A DNA stretch of 15,564 nucleotides from Clostridia bacterium BRH_c25 (GTDB lineage Bacteria; Bacillota_A; Clostridia; Lutisporales; Lutisporaceae): NCBI GenBank assembly GCA_001515955.1, contig LOES01000012.1, positions 1 to 15,564 of the forward strand. The letters are read 5' to 3'. Under the pieces are notes generated by a model. That model saw only the letters and a list, made by a program, of their open reading frames with translations. It searched no databases and was not told the DNA's origin. Of this stretch, positions 1 to 8,450 are shown piece by piece. Both the position numbers and the translations under genes were made by a program. Each line of letters begins with the position of its first letter. Within the stretch, counting starts at the first letter, position 1.

Positions 1-575
1 AAAAAGGCATGGAGTGAATAATCATTGTTGTCTTCATACAAAAACGCCAGAAGCTCGCTTATGGACTTGTAGTTGTACAGAAGCTCAGCAAAGGCATTTC
101 TTTTGTTCCAACAGGAGCCTATTATTTCAAGGCCGTAGCCTCTTCTTCTAATGAGCTTCAGATTCTTTGCCCTAAGCCAGCTCTCAATCTTATCCAGATA
201 AAAGATTACAGTACCTTCCACCACATTGAATTGGCAGCTGAAATATGCCGATTTTATAGGTTCTTTGGAAAGCAGAAGCTGGGCTGTAATAAGCACCTGT
301 CTTTGCTCCTGGGTAAGCAGCCACAAAAGCGGCACTCTGTCAAAGAACTCCCGGATCATGTTGATATCTTTCCGGCTTCCGCTAATGTGGAGCCGCCCTC
401 CGCTGTCAGATATGCGCAGTTTGTGCTGCTTAAGCCAGGCATTTATTGAGGATACCTCTCTCAATATCGTGCGTTCACTGACATCTATCTGTTGAGAAAG
501 GCCCTTGGTGGTTAAAGGGCCTTTCTCTATCAGATTATTCAATATGAACTTTTGTCTAACAGTAAAGCTATCCAT
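1..575 (-). CDS. mtlR: MtlR/BglG-type PTS-regulated transcriptional regulator (C-terminus beyond window)
   Basis: Partial gene: 191 codons are visible from the ATG at 575 and the frame is still open at base 1. Residues about 6-60 form an N-terminal winged helix of the HTH_11 type (LTTKGLSQQIDVSERTILRE). Residues about 85-155 look like the second, Mga-type helix-turn-helix (LTQEQRQVLI ... RRRGYGLEIIGS). The PTS regulation domains that carry the phosphorylated histidines would begin near residue 160 and mostly lie outside the window. The gene starts 41 bp after the mtlA stop on the same strand with no terminator between, so it is probably co-transcribed with the permease. In this family, phosphorylation by PTS proteins tunes DNA binding at the mannitol promoter; that role is inferred from the family and from the position after mtlA. 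A paralog controlling another sugar is less likely. The ribosome binding site is weak (AAGG, about 9 nt upstream). Confidence 0.85.
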   Translation of the reverse strand, partial: MDSFTVRQKFILNNLIEKGPLTTKGLSQQIDVSERTILREVSSINAWLKQHKLRISDSGGRLHISGSRKDINMIREFFDRVPLLWLLTQEQRQVLITAQLLLSKEPIKSAYFSCQFNVVEGTVIFYLDKIESWLRAKNLKLIRRRGYGLEIIGSCWNKRNAFAELLYNYKSISELLAFLYEDNNDYSLHAF

Positions 576-616
576 ACAGTTCACAACCTTATTTTTTATT
601 CACTCGCTGCACTGCT

Positions 617-2032
617 CTATTTCTTGAATCTGTCCAGATACTCATCATAAGCAGTCTGCTCAAGGAAGTTCTTTATTGTTACGATTTCTGCACCGGGAGC
701 TACCTGCGCTGCCCTGCCGGCAAGACTTTCCTGGGTGAATATAACATCTGTATCAGAAGCTATCTGATTAACCGCAGAATGTTTTACTTCTATATTCAGT
801 CCGGCTTCCTTTATCTTTTTCTTCAGTATGGATTCTCCCATTGCCGATGAACCCATGCCCGCCTCACAAGCGAATACAATTACCTTTGGAAGCATTGCAG
901 CTGTTGTCTTCTGTCCTTTGCTTTCGGCCTTCATCTGCGAAACGAACTGTTTTGCCGCATCCAGAGCTTCTATATCATCCTCAGTCTTATCTCTCTTGAC
1001 AATCACAGAAGCAATAAGGAAGGATACAACTGCACCTACTGTGATACCAAGAATTACAGGCAGGAAGCCGCCTTTTGGAGTCATTGCAAGCTCTGCAAAT
1101 ATACTTCCGGGGGATGGTGTGGCAACAAGCCCTGCTTTAAACAATACGAAGGTAAAGTTAGCGGCTACTCCGCCTCCGATTACTGCAAGCAGCAGTAATG
1201 GTTTCATAAGTACATAGGGAAAGTATATCTCGTGAATACCCCCGAGGAAATGAATGATTACCGCACCTGGAGCTGATTGCTTTGCAGATCCTTTCCCATA
1301 TAACCAATAAGCAAAAAGGACACCAAGTCCCGGTCCCGGATTGCTTTCCAACAGGAAGAATATTGATTTTCCCATCTCTGTAACCTGCTGAACTCCCAAA
1401 GGTCCCAGTATTCCATGGTTGATTGCATTATTAAGGAACAATATCTTTCCGGGTTCTATAACTATTGCGATCAGAGGAAGCAGTCCTGCATTTGTAACCA
1501 CTGTAGCAAAACTGCCAAGGGCAACTGAAATACCATTAACTACAGGTTCAATCACTAAATAAGCAAATAATGAAAGTAATACTCCGATAATACCTGACGA
1601 AAAATTGTTGATAAGCATTTCAAAACCTGTAGGAACTTTGCCGTCAATGAGCTTGTCGAACTTCTTTACTGCCCATCCGCCAACGGGACCCATTATCATT
1701 GCACCTAAGAACATTGGAATTGATGAACCTACAATAAGACCTGCTGTCGCTACCGCCCCTACTACTCCACCTCTTGTATCATATACCAGCTTACCTCCGG
1801 TATATCCTATCAGAAGAGGAAGCAGATAAGTGATCATCGGTCCGACCAATTTTGCCAGGTTTTCATTTGGAGTCCATCCTGTTGGGATAAAGAGCATAGT
1901 AATTATACCCCACGCAATAAATGCACCTATATTGGGAATAACCATTCCGGCCAGGAATCCTCCGAACTTCTGAACACCGGCTTTGACTTTAACACTCTTG
2001 TTAGTATTGGCATAGACTTTTTCAGTACTCAT
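617..2032 (-). CDS. mtlA: PTS mannitol-specific EIICB permease
   Basis: Membrane permease that imports mannitol and phosphorylates it to mannitol-1-phosphate. At 471 aa it has the EIICB length of Bacillus-type MtlA and lacks a fused EIIA, which should be a separate gene (mtlF) outside the window. The EIIC part covers residues about 20-345 with many hydrophobic helices. It contains [13 protein letters not shown] (His206) and [13 protein letters not shown] (Glu268), both hallmarks of the mannitol family substrate site. A charged linker (about 347-380) leads to the EIIB domain (about 383-471), where [11 protein letters not shown] holds the phosphorylated Cys389. The start ATG at 2032 is set by a strong GGGAGGT about 8 nt upstream. 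First gene of the mannitol operon, followed by the mtlR-type gene. All key residues are present. Confidence 0.97.
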   Translation of the reverse strand: MSTEKVYANTNKSVKVKAGVQKFGGFLAGMVIPNIGAFIAWGIITMLFIPTGWTPNENLAKLVGPMITYLLPLLIGYTGGKLVYDTRGGVVGAVATAGLIVGSSIPMFLGAMIMGPVGGWAVKKFDKLIDGKVPTGFEMLINNFSSGIIGVLLSLFAYLVIEPVVNGISVALGSFATVVTNAGLLPLIAIVIEPGKILFLNNAINHGILGPLGVQQVTEMGKSIFFLLESNPGPGLGVLFAYWLYGKGSAKQSAPGAVIIHFLGGIHEIYFPYVLMKPLLLLAVIGGGVAANFTFVLFKAGLVATPSPGSIFAELAMTPKGGFLPVILGITVGAVVSFLIASVIVKRDKTEDDIEALDAAKQFVSQMKAESKGQKTTAAMLPKVIVFACEAGMGSSAMGESILKKKIKEAGLNIEVKHSAVNQIASDTDVIFTQESLAGRAAQVAPGAEIVTIKNFLEQTAYDEYLDRFKK

Positions 2033-2061
2033 AGCCTTACCTCCCTTTCTATTTTACCTTA

Positions 2062-2090
2062 ATAGTAACCTCAAAGGAAAGGTTTTACAA
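2062..2090 (-). promoter_or_regulatory. Sigma-A promoter of mtlA
   Basis: On the minus strand a -35 box TTGTAA (2085-2090) is followed after exactly 17 bp by a -10 box TACTAT (2062-2067). Transcription would begin near 2055, giving a leader of only about 22 nt with the GGGAGGT ribosome binding site. Seen by eye; no mapped start supports it. Confidence 0.6.
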
Positions 2091-2106
2091 TTTAAAGAAA
2101 ACCAAT

Positions 2107-2131
2107 ATTGTCATCAGATTCAACTGACAAT
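2107..2131 (-). promoter_or_regulatory. Candidate MtlR operator upstream of mtlA
   Basis: Perfect 7-bp inverted repeat ATTGTCA/TGACAAT with an 11-bp spacer. Its centre is about 64 bp upstream of the inferred mtlA start, a usual place for an activator. The half-site TTGTCA agrees with the TTGNCA half-site I recall for MtlR operators in bacilli, but the spacing here is larger than in that consensus. Assignment to the neighbouring regulator is inference. Confidence 0.45.
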
Positions 2132-2175
2132 TTTGATAATTCAGATTTTATAATGCCTATAGGTATTTTAGCAAT

Positions 2176-2217
2176 AAAAAAAAGCATAGTATTGCTTGCA
2201 GCAATATTATGCTTTTT
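2176..2217 (-). terminator. Rho-independent terminator of the efflux operon
   Basis: A 17-bp stem (2179-2195 with 2201-2217, one G-U pair) closes a 5-nt loop. Read on the minus strand it ends in a run of eight T (2183 to 2176). It begins 13 bp past the stop of the RND gene. The shorter T run on the other side may give weak termination in the plus direction. Confidence 0.9.
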
Positions 2218-2230
2218 CTATATAGCTTTT

Positions 2231-5200
2231 CTAAACAGTCTCTGTTCTTGCTGCAGTTGCTTTTTTCTTCCTTCCCAGCTTGACAGATATATCGTCAAAC
2301 AATGTGTAGATGACCGGTACTATTACAAGGGTCAGGATAGTTGAGGTTGTAAGACCTCCAATAACAACTGTAGCCATAGGCGCCTGGGCTTCCGCCCCTT
2401 CTCCCATGCCTAAAGCCAGAGGAATAAGGCCTAATATGGTGGTCATGGTGGTCATCAGAATAGGCCTCAACCTTGTGGGGCCGGCTTTGAGTATTGCCTC
2501 CTGCCTCTCCATGCCTCTGCCTCTCAGAGTATTTATATAGTCTACAAGCACTATAGCATTATTCACAACTATACCTGCAAGCATTATAACTCCTATAAAG
2601 GCCGGAACACTTAATGCCCTTCCGGTTAATACAAGCCCCAAGGCTGACCCTGTATAAGCAAGTGGTAAAGAGAACATGATTGTAAACGGATGCAGCAGTG
2701 ATTCAAACTGTGCCGCCATAACCATATATACAAGGACAATTGCAAGCAGCAGTGCAAGAATCAAGCTTGAGAATGCTTCCACCATTTGTTCCTGCTCACC
2801 GCCGTATTTAATGGAATATCTTGAAGGAAGAGGCATTTGATCCAGCTTTGCACTGATATCCCTGTTAACACTTCCGATATCTCTTCCGAACACATCTGCC
2901 GAAACAGTTACATATCTTTCCTGACCTTCCCGGGTTATAGTGATTGGTCCCTTTTCTATTTTAACATCAGCAATTTCGATTAATGGAACTTCAACCCCCA
3001 GTGGTGATAAAATGTTGGTATTCTTTAACTGCGCATAGGATTTTCCTGATTCTTCATTAAAGCCTACTCTTACATCTATTTCGTCACCGTCTACCTTGTA
3101 CTTTGTCGCCACCTTTCCCTCAATAGCTGTTCTTACTGCCGACGCCACCTGTGCTGTACCGAGACCGTAATAGGATGCTCTATCTCTATTGACATATATC
3201 TGGGCTTCCGGCCTTCCCTCCGATATACTTGTTTTGACCTGCCTTATGCCCTCAATGTCCTTGATTGTTCCTTCGACATTGTCCGCTATCTCTGAAAGCT
3301 TTTCCAGATCAGGTCCGGCTATTGAAACAGAAACCGGAGCTCCTCCGCCCCCACCAAAGCTTGAGCTGACTTCATTAATCTCTATTTTTGCCCCTGGGAT
3401 CAAGCTTACCTTTTTTCTCAGCTCATCCACTATCTGTGATGTACTTTTTTTTCTCTCATTTAAAGTCTTCAAGGTAATATTCATATTTGCCCTGTTTGAT
3501 GATCCTCCGGAAACTCCCATGGAATTTCCCGATGAACCTACCGTAACAAATACCTTCTGTATTTCAGGTACCTTTGATAATATCCCTTCAACCTCCCGGG
3601 TAATTGCATTGGTATTCTCAAGTAAAGTTCCTTGAGAAAGCTCAATATCTACTGTAAACTGTCCCTGATCCATTTTGGGGAAGAATTCCGTACCGACAAA
3701 AGGAATTAGAAGCAAGCTTCCTATAAATATCAAGACCACTGTAATTACAGTTCTCCTTCTATGAACCAAAACCCAGCCCAACACCTTTTTATAAAAATCA
3801 TCTATTGCCCTTAAAGCATCATCCCATTTGTCAAATATTTTGTTTAACCTTTCATTCTTGGATGCTTCATGATATTTTACCATCTTTAAAAATTTAGAGC
3901 TTAGCATAGGTATCACAGTTAAGGCTACTATTAAAGATGCAATAAGTGAGAAGGTTACAGCAAGTGCCATCTGTTTGAAAATTTCCGCCGCTATACCCTC
4001 AGTAAAAACAATCGGCAGGAATACGACAATAGTTGTCAGTGTTGATGCCAGTACAGCCGAACCAACTTCCTGCGTACCTAGCAATGCAGCCTCCACCCTG
4101 CTGTGACCTTCATTCCTATACCGGTATATATTCTCCAGAACGACTATGGCATTGTCAACCAGCATACCTACCCCAAGGGCCAACCCCCCCATGGATACAA
4201 GATTTAATGTTATTCCTGAAAAGTAAATCAGAACAAAGGTTGCTATTATTGAAATCGGTATAGCCGTCCCTATAATCAAGGTCGTTCTGATGTTTTTCAG
4301 GAACACAAAAAGCACCAGGACTGCAAGTATCGCTCCCACTAAAGCATTCCGTGCAACATTATTTATTGAAGTTTCTACATATTGGCCCTGATCGAAAACC
4401 AAATCAATTTTCACATCGGGGTTCTCCTTTTGAATGCCTTGAATCTCTTTTTTTACCAGATTAACTACTTTAACCGTATTAGAATTTGTCTGCTTCTGAA
4501 CTGAAAGACCTATACTACTCTCGCCATTCATCCTGTTATATGTATTAACATCCTTATAGCCTTCCTTTACTTCTGCCATATCACGCAAGTACACAACTGT
4601 CCCTGTGGGAAGAGTAACAGGAATATTCCTGATCTGATCGAGGTTTTTGAACTCTCCTGTACTTCTGACCAGTAAGCTTTTATCCCCATATTCCACTGTT
4701 CCGCCAGGCTGGTTCAAATTTTCCGATTGGAGTGCACCGATTATCTGACTAAAGGATAATCCATAACCGGACAACTTCTGTGAATCAACATCAACCTTTA
4801 TCTCTTTTGTCTTTCCTCCGGTGACTGATACTGATGCAATTCCATCAAGCTTCTCAATTCCCGGCTTGATCTTATCTTCAACAAACCTTTTAAGCTCTGC
4901 TTCATCCTTTCCGTCCGACACTCCCAAAACTACTGCCGGAATCATGCTTGGATCCATTTTAATGACCATGGGTGCCTCTACTTCATCAGGCATAAATCCC
5001 TTTACAAGGTCAATCTTTTCTCTCATCTGCAAGGTTGCAAAGTCCATGTCCGTTCCTGAGTTAAACTCTGCAATAACAATGGACTGACCTTCCGAGGACT
5101 GCGATTGTATCGTCTTTATGTTATTTACCGTAGCAACTGCACTTTCTATGTTTTTTGATACTATACTCTCTATTTCCTGCGGTCCGACTCCCGGATAGCT

Positions 5201-5347
5201 TGTCAAAACTATTGCTATTGGAAAATTTATCTGTGGCATTAAATCTATAGGAAGCCTTAGAAGAGACACTCCCCCCAAAACCAAAACCATCAGCACACAC
5301 ATCAAAACCGTTACAGGCCGCCGTATTGATACTTCATGCAATCTCAT
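2231..5347 (-). CDS. RND-family efflux transporter, AcrB/SwrC-like (HAE1)
   Basis: Proton-driven inner-membrane efflux pump of 1038 aa, the normal length for the family. TM1 lies at residues 11-30 and is followed by the [12 protein letters not shown] signature. Two large extracytoplasmic loops occupy about 31-330 and 552-850; the remaining helices fall at about 331-490, 530-550 and 858-1017. In TM4 the proton-relay segment reads [14 protein letters not shown]: Asp398 is kept, while the second Asp of AcrB is Asn399. In TM10 the AcrB lysine is replaced in [10 protein letters not shown] (Asn929/Asn930). This pattern is common in Gram-positive and related HAE1 pumps, as far as I recall. The start ATG at 5347 is 13 bp after the membrane-fusion gene stop, with GGGATGG overlapping that stop, so translation is probably coupled. 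Substrates are unknown; in Bacillus, SwrC exports surfactin. A heavy-metal pump is less likely, since the CzcA motifs are absent. Confidence 0.95.
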   Translation of the reverse strand: MRLHEVSIRRPVTVLMCVLMVLVLGGVSLLRLPIDLMPQINFPIAIVLTSYPGVGPQEIESIVSKNIESAVATVNNIKTIQSQSSEGQSIVIAEFNSGTDMDFATLQMREKIDLVKGFMPDEVEAPMVIKMDPSMIPAVVLGVSDGKDEAELKRFVEDKIKPGIEKLDGIASVSVTGGKTKEIKVDVDSQKLSGYGLSFSQIIGALQSENLNQPGGTVEYGDKSLLVRSTGEFKNLDQIRNIPVTLPTGTVVYLRDMAEVKEGYKDVNTYNRMNGESSIGLSVQKQTNSNTVKVVNLVKKEIQGIQKENPDVKIDLVFDQGQYVETSINNVARNALVGAILAVLVLFVFLKNIRTTLIIGTAIPISIIATFVLIYFSGITLNLVSMGGLALGVGMLVDNAIVVLENIYRYRNEGHSRVEAALLGTQEVGSAVLASTLTTIVVFLPIVFTEGIAAEIFKQMALAVTFSLIASLIVALTVIPMLSSKFLKMVKYHEASKNERLNKIFDKWDDALRAIDDFYKKVLGWVLVHRRRTVITVVLIFIGSLLLIPFVGTEFFPKMDQGQFTVDIELSQGTLLENTNAITREVEGILSKVPEIQKVFVTVGSSGNSMGVSGGSSNRANMNITLKTLNERKKSTSQIVDELRKKVSLIPGAKIEINEVSSSFGGGGGAPVSVSIAGPDLEKLSEIADNVEGTIKDIEGIRQVKTSISEGRPEAQIYVNRDRASYYGLGTAQVASAVRTAIEGKVATKYKVDGDEIDVRVGFNEESGKSYAQLKNTNILSPLGVEVPLIEIADVKIEKGPITITREGQERYVTVSADVFGRDIGSVNRDISAKLDQMPLPSRYSIKYGGEQEQMVEAFSSLILALLLAIVLVYMVMAAQFESLLHPFTIMFSLPLAYTGSALGLVLTGRALSVPAFIGVIMLAGIVVNNAIVLVDYINTLRGRGMERQEAILKAGPTRLRPILMTTMTTILGLIPLALGMGEGAEAQAPMATVVIGGLTTSTILTLVIVPVIYTLFDDISVKLGRKKKATAARTETV

Positions 5348-5360
5348 ACAAACACCATCC

Positions 5361-6617
5361 CTACTCTGTAGTTACTGTAACCTTAGAGCCATCCAGTATC
5401 AAGTCCTGGCCCTTTACTATTACAGCTTCATTTTCTGAAAGTCCTTTTGTTATTACTATAAGAGTATCGTCAGACAGACCTGTTGTAACTTCTCTCTTTT
5501 CTACGCTATCGCCCTTAAGGACATATACATATTTCTTTTCACCCTCATCTATTACTGCGGAAAGTGGAACTGCAACAGTATCCGGTACCTTATCCAAGGT
5601 TAATTTAATTTCCGCAAACATACCGCCCTTAAGAATTCCACCGGCATTATCTATCCTTATTCTTACAGGATAGCTCTGAGTTTTTACATCTGCTGCCGGA
5701 GAAATATTTATAATCTCTCCCACCAGCGGTTTATCCCCTGCGGCCTTGATTATGACCTCAGCCTTATCTCCAAGCTTTATTTTGTTCACCATATTCTCAG
5801 TTGCATTTATATCAACCAGAACAGTTGACAAGTCTATTACACTCATAGCAATGCCGGTACTTCCTACAAGCTCACCGACCTCAATACTTCTTGCGGCAAC
5901 TACTCCGTTTATTGGAGATTTAACAACTGTATTATCCAGCTGTGATTGTGCCATTTCAAGAGATGCCGTTGCTTGATTCACCTGCGCCTGCAGTGATGCA
6001 ATATTTTCAGGATTTGTCTTTGTTGTTGCAAGCTCATAGTTTGCCTTTGCAGAATTATATTGCTGTTCTGCAAGCTTAAACTGGGACTCAGACTGTTCCA
6101 AGCTCACCTTGGATACAGCACTTGATTCAAATAGCTGCTTTGTTCTCTCAAAAGCCTGTTTTGCATCATCGTAGCCTATTTCAGCTAAAGCCAGTGCCGC
6201 TTTAAGCTGCGTCTCCTGCAGCTCGGCAGCCCCTCCCGTTACCTTTGCAAGTCCTGAATTTGCCATGTCAAGACCTGCCTGCGCCTGTTTCACCTGAAGC
6301 CTTACATCCTTGTCCTCCAAAGTGAACAAAATATCTCCGGACTTAACACTTTGGCCAATGTCATAGTAGATATTATTCACTTTTCCCGGTATTTTGGGAA
6401 CTATATTTATTTCCTGAACAGGCTTGATCTTTCCGTTTAAAGCAACAGTTGAGCTTACACTGGTTTTTACTGCCTTTTCAATCCTTACCGCCACAACAGC
6501 ATCAGAGTTTACAGTAACAGGTCCCGCAGTCCTGCTTCTTGCGAAGTTTAGAGCAACAGCCCCCAGCAAAGCCACTACTGTCAGAGCTATAATAACTTTT
6601 GCATATTTCCTTTTCAT
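5361..6617 (-). CDS. Membrane-fusion (periplasmic adaptor-like) subunit of the RND pump, HlyD/AcrA family
   Basis: Adaptor partner of the RND transporter, 418 aa from the preferred start. One N-terminal membrane anchor (residues about 7-27) is followed by the first half of a lipoyl-like domain (about 69-103, NIVPKIPGKVNNIYYDIGQ), and by an alpha-helical hairpin rich in Ala, Gln and Glu (about 104-228). The second lipoyl half (about 229-262, VVKSPINGVVAARSIEVGE) and beta-barrel and membrane-proximal domains up to 418 complete it. There is no lipobox cysteine, so the protein is anchored by its transmembrane helix. An ATG at 6632 is in frame, but it has no ribosome binding site and its own GGGGG serves the ATG at 6617 with 8-nt spacing, so I chose 6617. 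It lies 28 bp after the MarR gene. No outer-membrane channel is needed in a single-membrane cell; the exit route is unclear. Confidence 0.93.
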   Translation of the reverse strand: MKRKYAKVIIALTVVALLGAVALNFARSRTAGPVTVNSDAVVAVRIEKAVKTSVSSTVALNGKIKPVQEINIVPKIPGKVNNIYYDIGQSVKSGDILFTLEDKDVRLQVKQAQAGLDMANSGLAKVTGGAAELQETQLKAALALAEIGYDDAKQAFERTKQLFESSAVSKVSLEQSESQFKLAEQQYNSAKANYELATTKTNPENIASLQAQVNQATASLEMAQSQLDNTVVKSPINGVVAARSIEVGELVGSTGIAMSVIDLSTVLVDINATENMVNKIKLGDKAEVIIKAAGDKPLVGEIINISPAADVKTQSYPVRIRIDNAGGILKGGMFAEIKLTLDKVPDTVAVPLSAVIDEGEKKYVYVLKGDSVEKREVTTGLSDDTLIVITKGLSENEAVIVKGQDLILDGSKVTVTTE

Positions 6618-6645
6618 AGCTTGAACCCCCATATTACATAGTTTA

Positions 6646-7092
6646 TTAGTTTTCTATTACATCACTGTTTAGTATATTCCGGGTAACTTTTTCAATAACG
6701 TTAAAAAAACTTCCAATCTCTTCATTGCTTAGATTTGAAAAAGCTTTTTCTAAAATCTTGCTTCTTTTTTCGTCAATGCTTTTCAGAACCTTTGCTCCCT
6801 CATCTGTAAGCTTCATAAATACTGCTCTTCTGTCCTCTTCACCCCTATGCCTTATGACCAGCCCTATATCACACAGCTTGTCAACCAGGCTTGTAACCGC
6901 ACTAAGTGTAATTCCCAGGTGATTTGCTATATCTGTGACCGTACAGCTTTCCTTGCGCCTTATATACATAAGCAGGTAAATATGTGACTTGCAAAGAGAT
7001 AATCCAATATCATGGAAAATGCCGGCAAACAGCTTTTTATGTACATCAATAGCTATCTTCTCAAATACTTCGAATTTTTGTCTGATATCCAT
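6646..7092 (-). CDS. MarR-family transcriptional repressor of the efflux operon
   Basis: 148-aa winged-helix regulator with the usual MarR size. The helix-turn-helix spans about residues 51-80 (TVTDIANHLGITLSAVTSLVDKL), and the wing carries the family signature EEDRRAVFMKLTDEG (85-99). The terminal helices at 1-25 and 100-145 would form the dimer interface. It is the first gene of the operon with the adaptor and RND pump, the classic arrangement for a ligand-responsive autorepressor of efflux. Cysteines 34, 50 and 74 could allow redox sensing, but nothing in the sequence proves it. The start is set by AAGGGGG about 7 nt upstream of the ATG. Repression of its own operon is inferred from gene order and from the AT-rich repeats directly downstream of the promoter. 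Confidence 0.93.
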   Translation of the reverse strand: MDIRQKFEVFEKIAIDVHKKLFAGIFHDIGLSLCKSHIYLLMYIRRKESCTVTDIANHLGITLSAVTSLVDKLCDIGLVIRHRGEEDRRAVFMKLTDEGAKVLKSIDEKRSKILEKAFSNLSNEEIGSFFNVIEKVTRNILNSDVIEN

Positions 7093-7105
7093 TAGTATAC
7101 CCCCT

Positions 7106-7130
7106 TAATTATTAAGCCGTTTAATTATAA
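7106..7130 (-). promoter_or_regulatory. Possible MarR operator, AT-rich repeats near +1
   Basis: Two copies of TTAATTAT (7105-7112 and 7121-7128) flank AAGCCG between the promoter and the MarR start codon. A third copy of the AATTAT core overlaps the -10 region (7138-7146). MarR proteins usually bind AT-rich palindromes near the start site. The symmetry here is imperfect, so this is only a candidate. Confidence 0.3.
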
Positions 7131-7140
7131 AAACATTTTA

Positions 7141-7169
7141 ATTATAATTCATTAACTTACCAATTACAA
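7141..7169 (-). promoter_or_regulatory. Sigma-A promoter of the marR-adaptor-RND operon
   Basis: The minus strand shows TTGTAA (7164-7169), a 17-bp spacer and a perfect TATAAT (7141-7146). The transcript would start near 7134, about 40 nt before the MarR ATG. Confidence 0.72.
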
Positions 7170-7258
7170 TAGGTTATGTAATAATTCAACCTAATTCAAA
7201 TGAAAAAGCAAATAGCGGCATTCTGGCACAATAATCCCCTTTTAAGTGGAGCTGATGC

Positions 7259-7287
7259 TTGTCACTTTTTTTGTAAAAAGATAATAT
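7259..7287 (+). promoter_or_regulatory. Possible promoter of the 65-codon gene
   Basis: TTGTCA (7259-7264) and TAATAT (7282-7287) are 17 bp apart, upstream of the small plus-strand gene. The -10 matches only four of six consensus positions. Other weak -10 boxes (TACAAT at 7299) are possible. Confidence 0.4.
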
Positions 7288-7344
7288 TTCAGAACTAATA
7301 CAATATAAATCTAATGAGCAGTACTTTAAAGGAGGATGTATATT

Positions 7345-7542
7345 GTGAGTGTAGAGACAGTCAGTTTTTCTTATGAGGGTGATGGAATTTTCAATAATAC
7401 GCAGTATGTGATTAAAGCAAGACAGAAGGATGTACTCTCAAAAGTTGAAGTAGTTGTTGAGGATTATAATGATATCAGAGAACGGTTCGGAAGGGAGTTT
7501 GATAATGTTTTTGAATTCTTTGAATGGCTAGAAAGCAAGTAG
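7345..7542 (+). CDS. Small acidic protein of unknown function (65 aa)
   Basis: I do not recognise this family. The start is best placed at the GTG at 7345: AAAGGAGG (7328-7335) lies 9 nt upstream. The ATG at 7336 directly abuts that sequence and could not use it. The 65-residue product is hydrophilic with an excess of Glu and Asp. It has a probable beta-rich first half (ETVSFSYEGDG ... QYVIKARQ ... KVEVVVEDY) and a helical C-terminal half (DIRERFGREFDNVFEFFEWLES). No signal peptide, transmembrane helix or cysteine is present, so it is probably cytosolic. It is a single-gene unit between a possible promoter and a strong terminator, divergent from the MarR operon. The strong ribosome binding site and isolated unit argue that it is real. 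Confidence 0.72.
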   Translation: MSVETVSFSYEGDGIFNNTQYVIKARQKDVLSKVEVVVEDYNDIRERFGREFDNVFEFFEWLESK

Positions 7543-7562
7543 TACTAAAATATCAGTGAGTG

Positions 7563-7610
7563 AAAAAGTATCCTGAAAAGGAATTGATACTACCTTACAG
7601 GATACTTTTT
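7563..7610. terminator. Bidirectional rho-independent terminator
   Basis: A perfect 13-bp stem (7563-7575 with 7598-7610) begins with five A and ends with five T, so it reads as a terminator on both strands. AAGG/CCTT can extend the stem inward. It separates the 65-codon gene from the convergent flavin-protein gene, whose stop is at 7671. Confidence 0.88.
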
Positions 7611-7670
7611 AATATTTTCTATTTGCATTTTAATGTCTATTCAACGGATTAATGGGCCAAAACTTAACTA

Positions 7671-8429
7671 TTAGTAAGCTATTTGTATAGGAACAGTGAT
7701 CTCTACACGGTTTTCGTAAGCTTTCTTAAGTGTGGCAACGAAATCACCATGTGCATCTTTAAGGCTCATTGTTGCTCCGGATACTACATCAGCAAGTACT
7801 GCTTTTTCCGCATCAGTCAGCTTTTCATACTTTGCTTTGTCTTCCGGCTTTGTTGCATCTGTTGGAGTCTTCAGAGGGCGTCCGTTAAGGTCGGAAGTAT
7901 TCTTGGCTACCCACTGTTCCAATTCAGCTACTGTCTTGCCTTTGAAGAAATTCTGATAGTAGTCGGTCTGCTTGTGCCAGTCATTAGTCGGGTTCATGCC
8001 GTAGTTGTCGCCACGTTCACGTTTTGTCTTCCATCCTGTAACTTCAGCTGCTATGGTTTCGTCAGTATTCTTGGATTTGCCGATTACTTTTGCGTTTTCT
8101 TCTTTATGCTCTGATACATTATAGCCCGGGGTTCCTGGCCAACCAGAGAAATGAGGCATACTTGCGCCATCATAATTAGGAGTAGAAACTTCTAAAGAAT
8201 CAAAGAAAACATTGATTATTCTTCCATTCTCATCGAACATTGCATTTGCCATAACGAGAGTCAGAGTGTAAACCTGTACACCATTGGCATCTTTACCAGG
8301 TCCTACACGGAATGCCGGAACCTGAGCAAATCCCTGGTATGCCTTAACAGGCGTTGAAGCGGCATCCCCTACAAACGACAGAGCCATTACCAGAACAAGA
8401 ACCACAGATAACACTTTTAACTTTTTCAT
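7671..8429 (-). CDS. Secreted protein with FMN-binding (flavinylation) motif
   Basis: 252-aa exported protein. A signal peptide occupies residues 1 to about 30 (MKKLKVLSVVLVLVMALSFV, then a VKA signal-peptidase I type site); no lipobox is present. The start at 8429 has AAGGGGG 7 nt upstream, so the 25 in-frame codons before it are leader. Residues about 51-80 (VQVYTLTLVMANAMFDENGR then IINVFFDSLE) resemble the strand region of FMN_bind domains. Residues 214-220 are DVVSGAT, matching the Dxx(S/T)GA(T/S) signature to which ApbE attaches FMN; Thr220 would be the acceptor. Between them lies an aromatic, Gly/Pro-rich insert (PHFSGWPGTPGYN) not typical of short FMN_bind domains. Inference: a cell-surface flavoprotein that carries electrons. 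No ApbE or redox partner is in the window. Expressed alone, from a strong promoter with Fur-like boxes and a leader of about 177 nt. Confidence 0.8.
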   Translation of the reverse strand: MKKLKVLSVVLVLVMALSFVGDAASTPVKAYQGFAQVPAFRVGPGKDANGVQVYTLTLVMANAMFDENGRIINVFFDSLEVSTPNYDGASMPHFSGWPGTPGYNVSEHKEENAKVIGKSKNTDETIAAEVTGWKTKRERGDNYGMNPTNDWHKQTDYYQNFFKGKTVAELEQWVAKNTSDLNGRPLKTPTDATKPEDKAKYEKLTDAEKAVLADVVSGATMSLKDAHGDFVATLKKAYENRVEITVPIQIAY

Positions 8430-8450
8430 AATAATCCCCCTTAGTTTTTT

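Noticed and set aside
6618..6632. ATG at 6632 as the start of the membrane-fusion protein.
   Set aside because: There is no Shine-Dalgarno before it, while the GGGGG just after it is well spaced for the ATG at 6617.
7200..7298. 32-codon frame on the plus strand (MKKQIAAFWHNNPLL and onward) between the MarR operon and the small gene.
   Set aside because: It has no ribosome binding site and overlaps the possible promoter of the next gene; nothing supports its translation.
8430..8450. ATAAAAAACTAA directly before the flavin-protein ribosome binding site, the same as the 3' part of a preQ1-I riboswitch.
   Set aside because: The 5' stem and the C-rich loop needed for the preQ1-I pseudoknot are not present upstream, so the match is likely chance.
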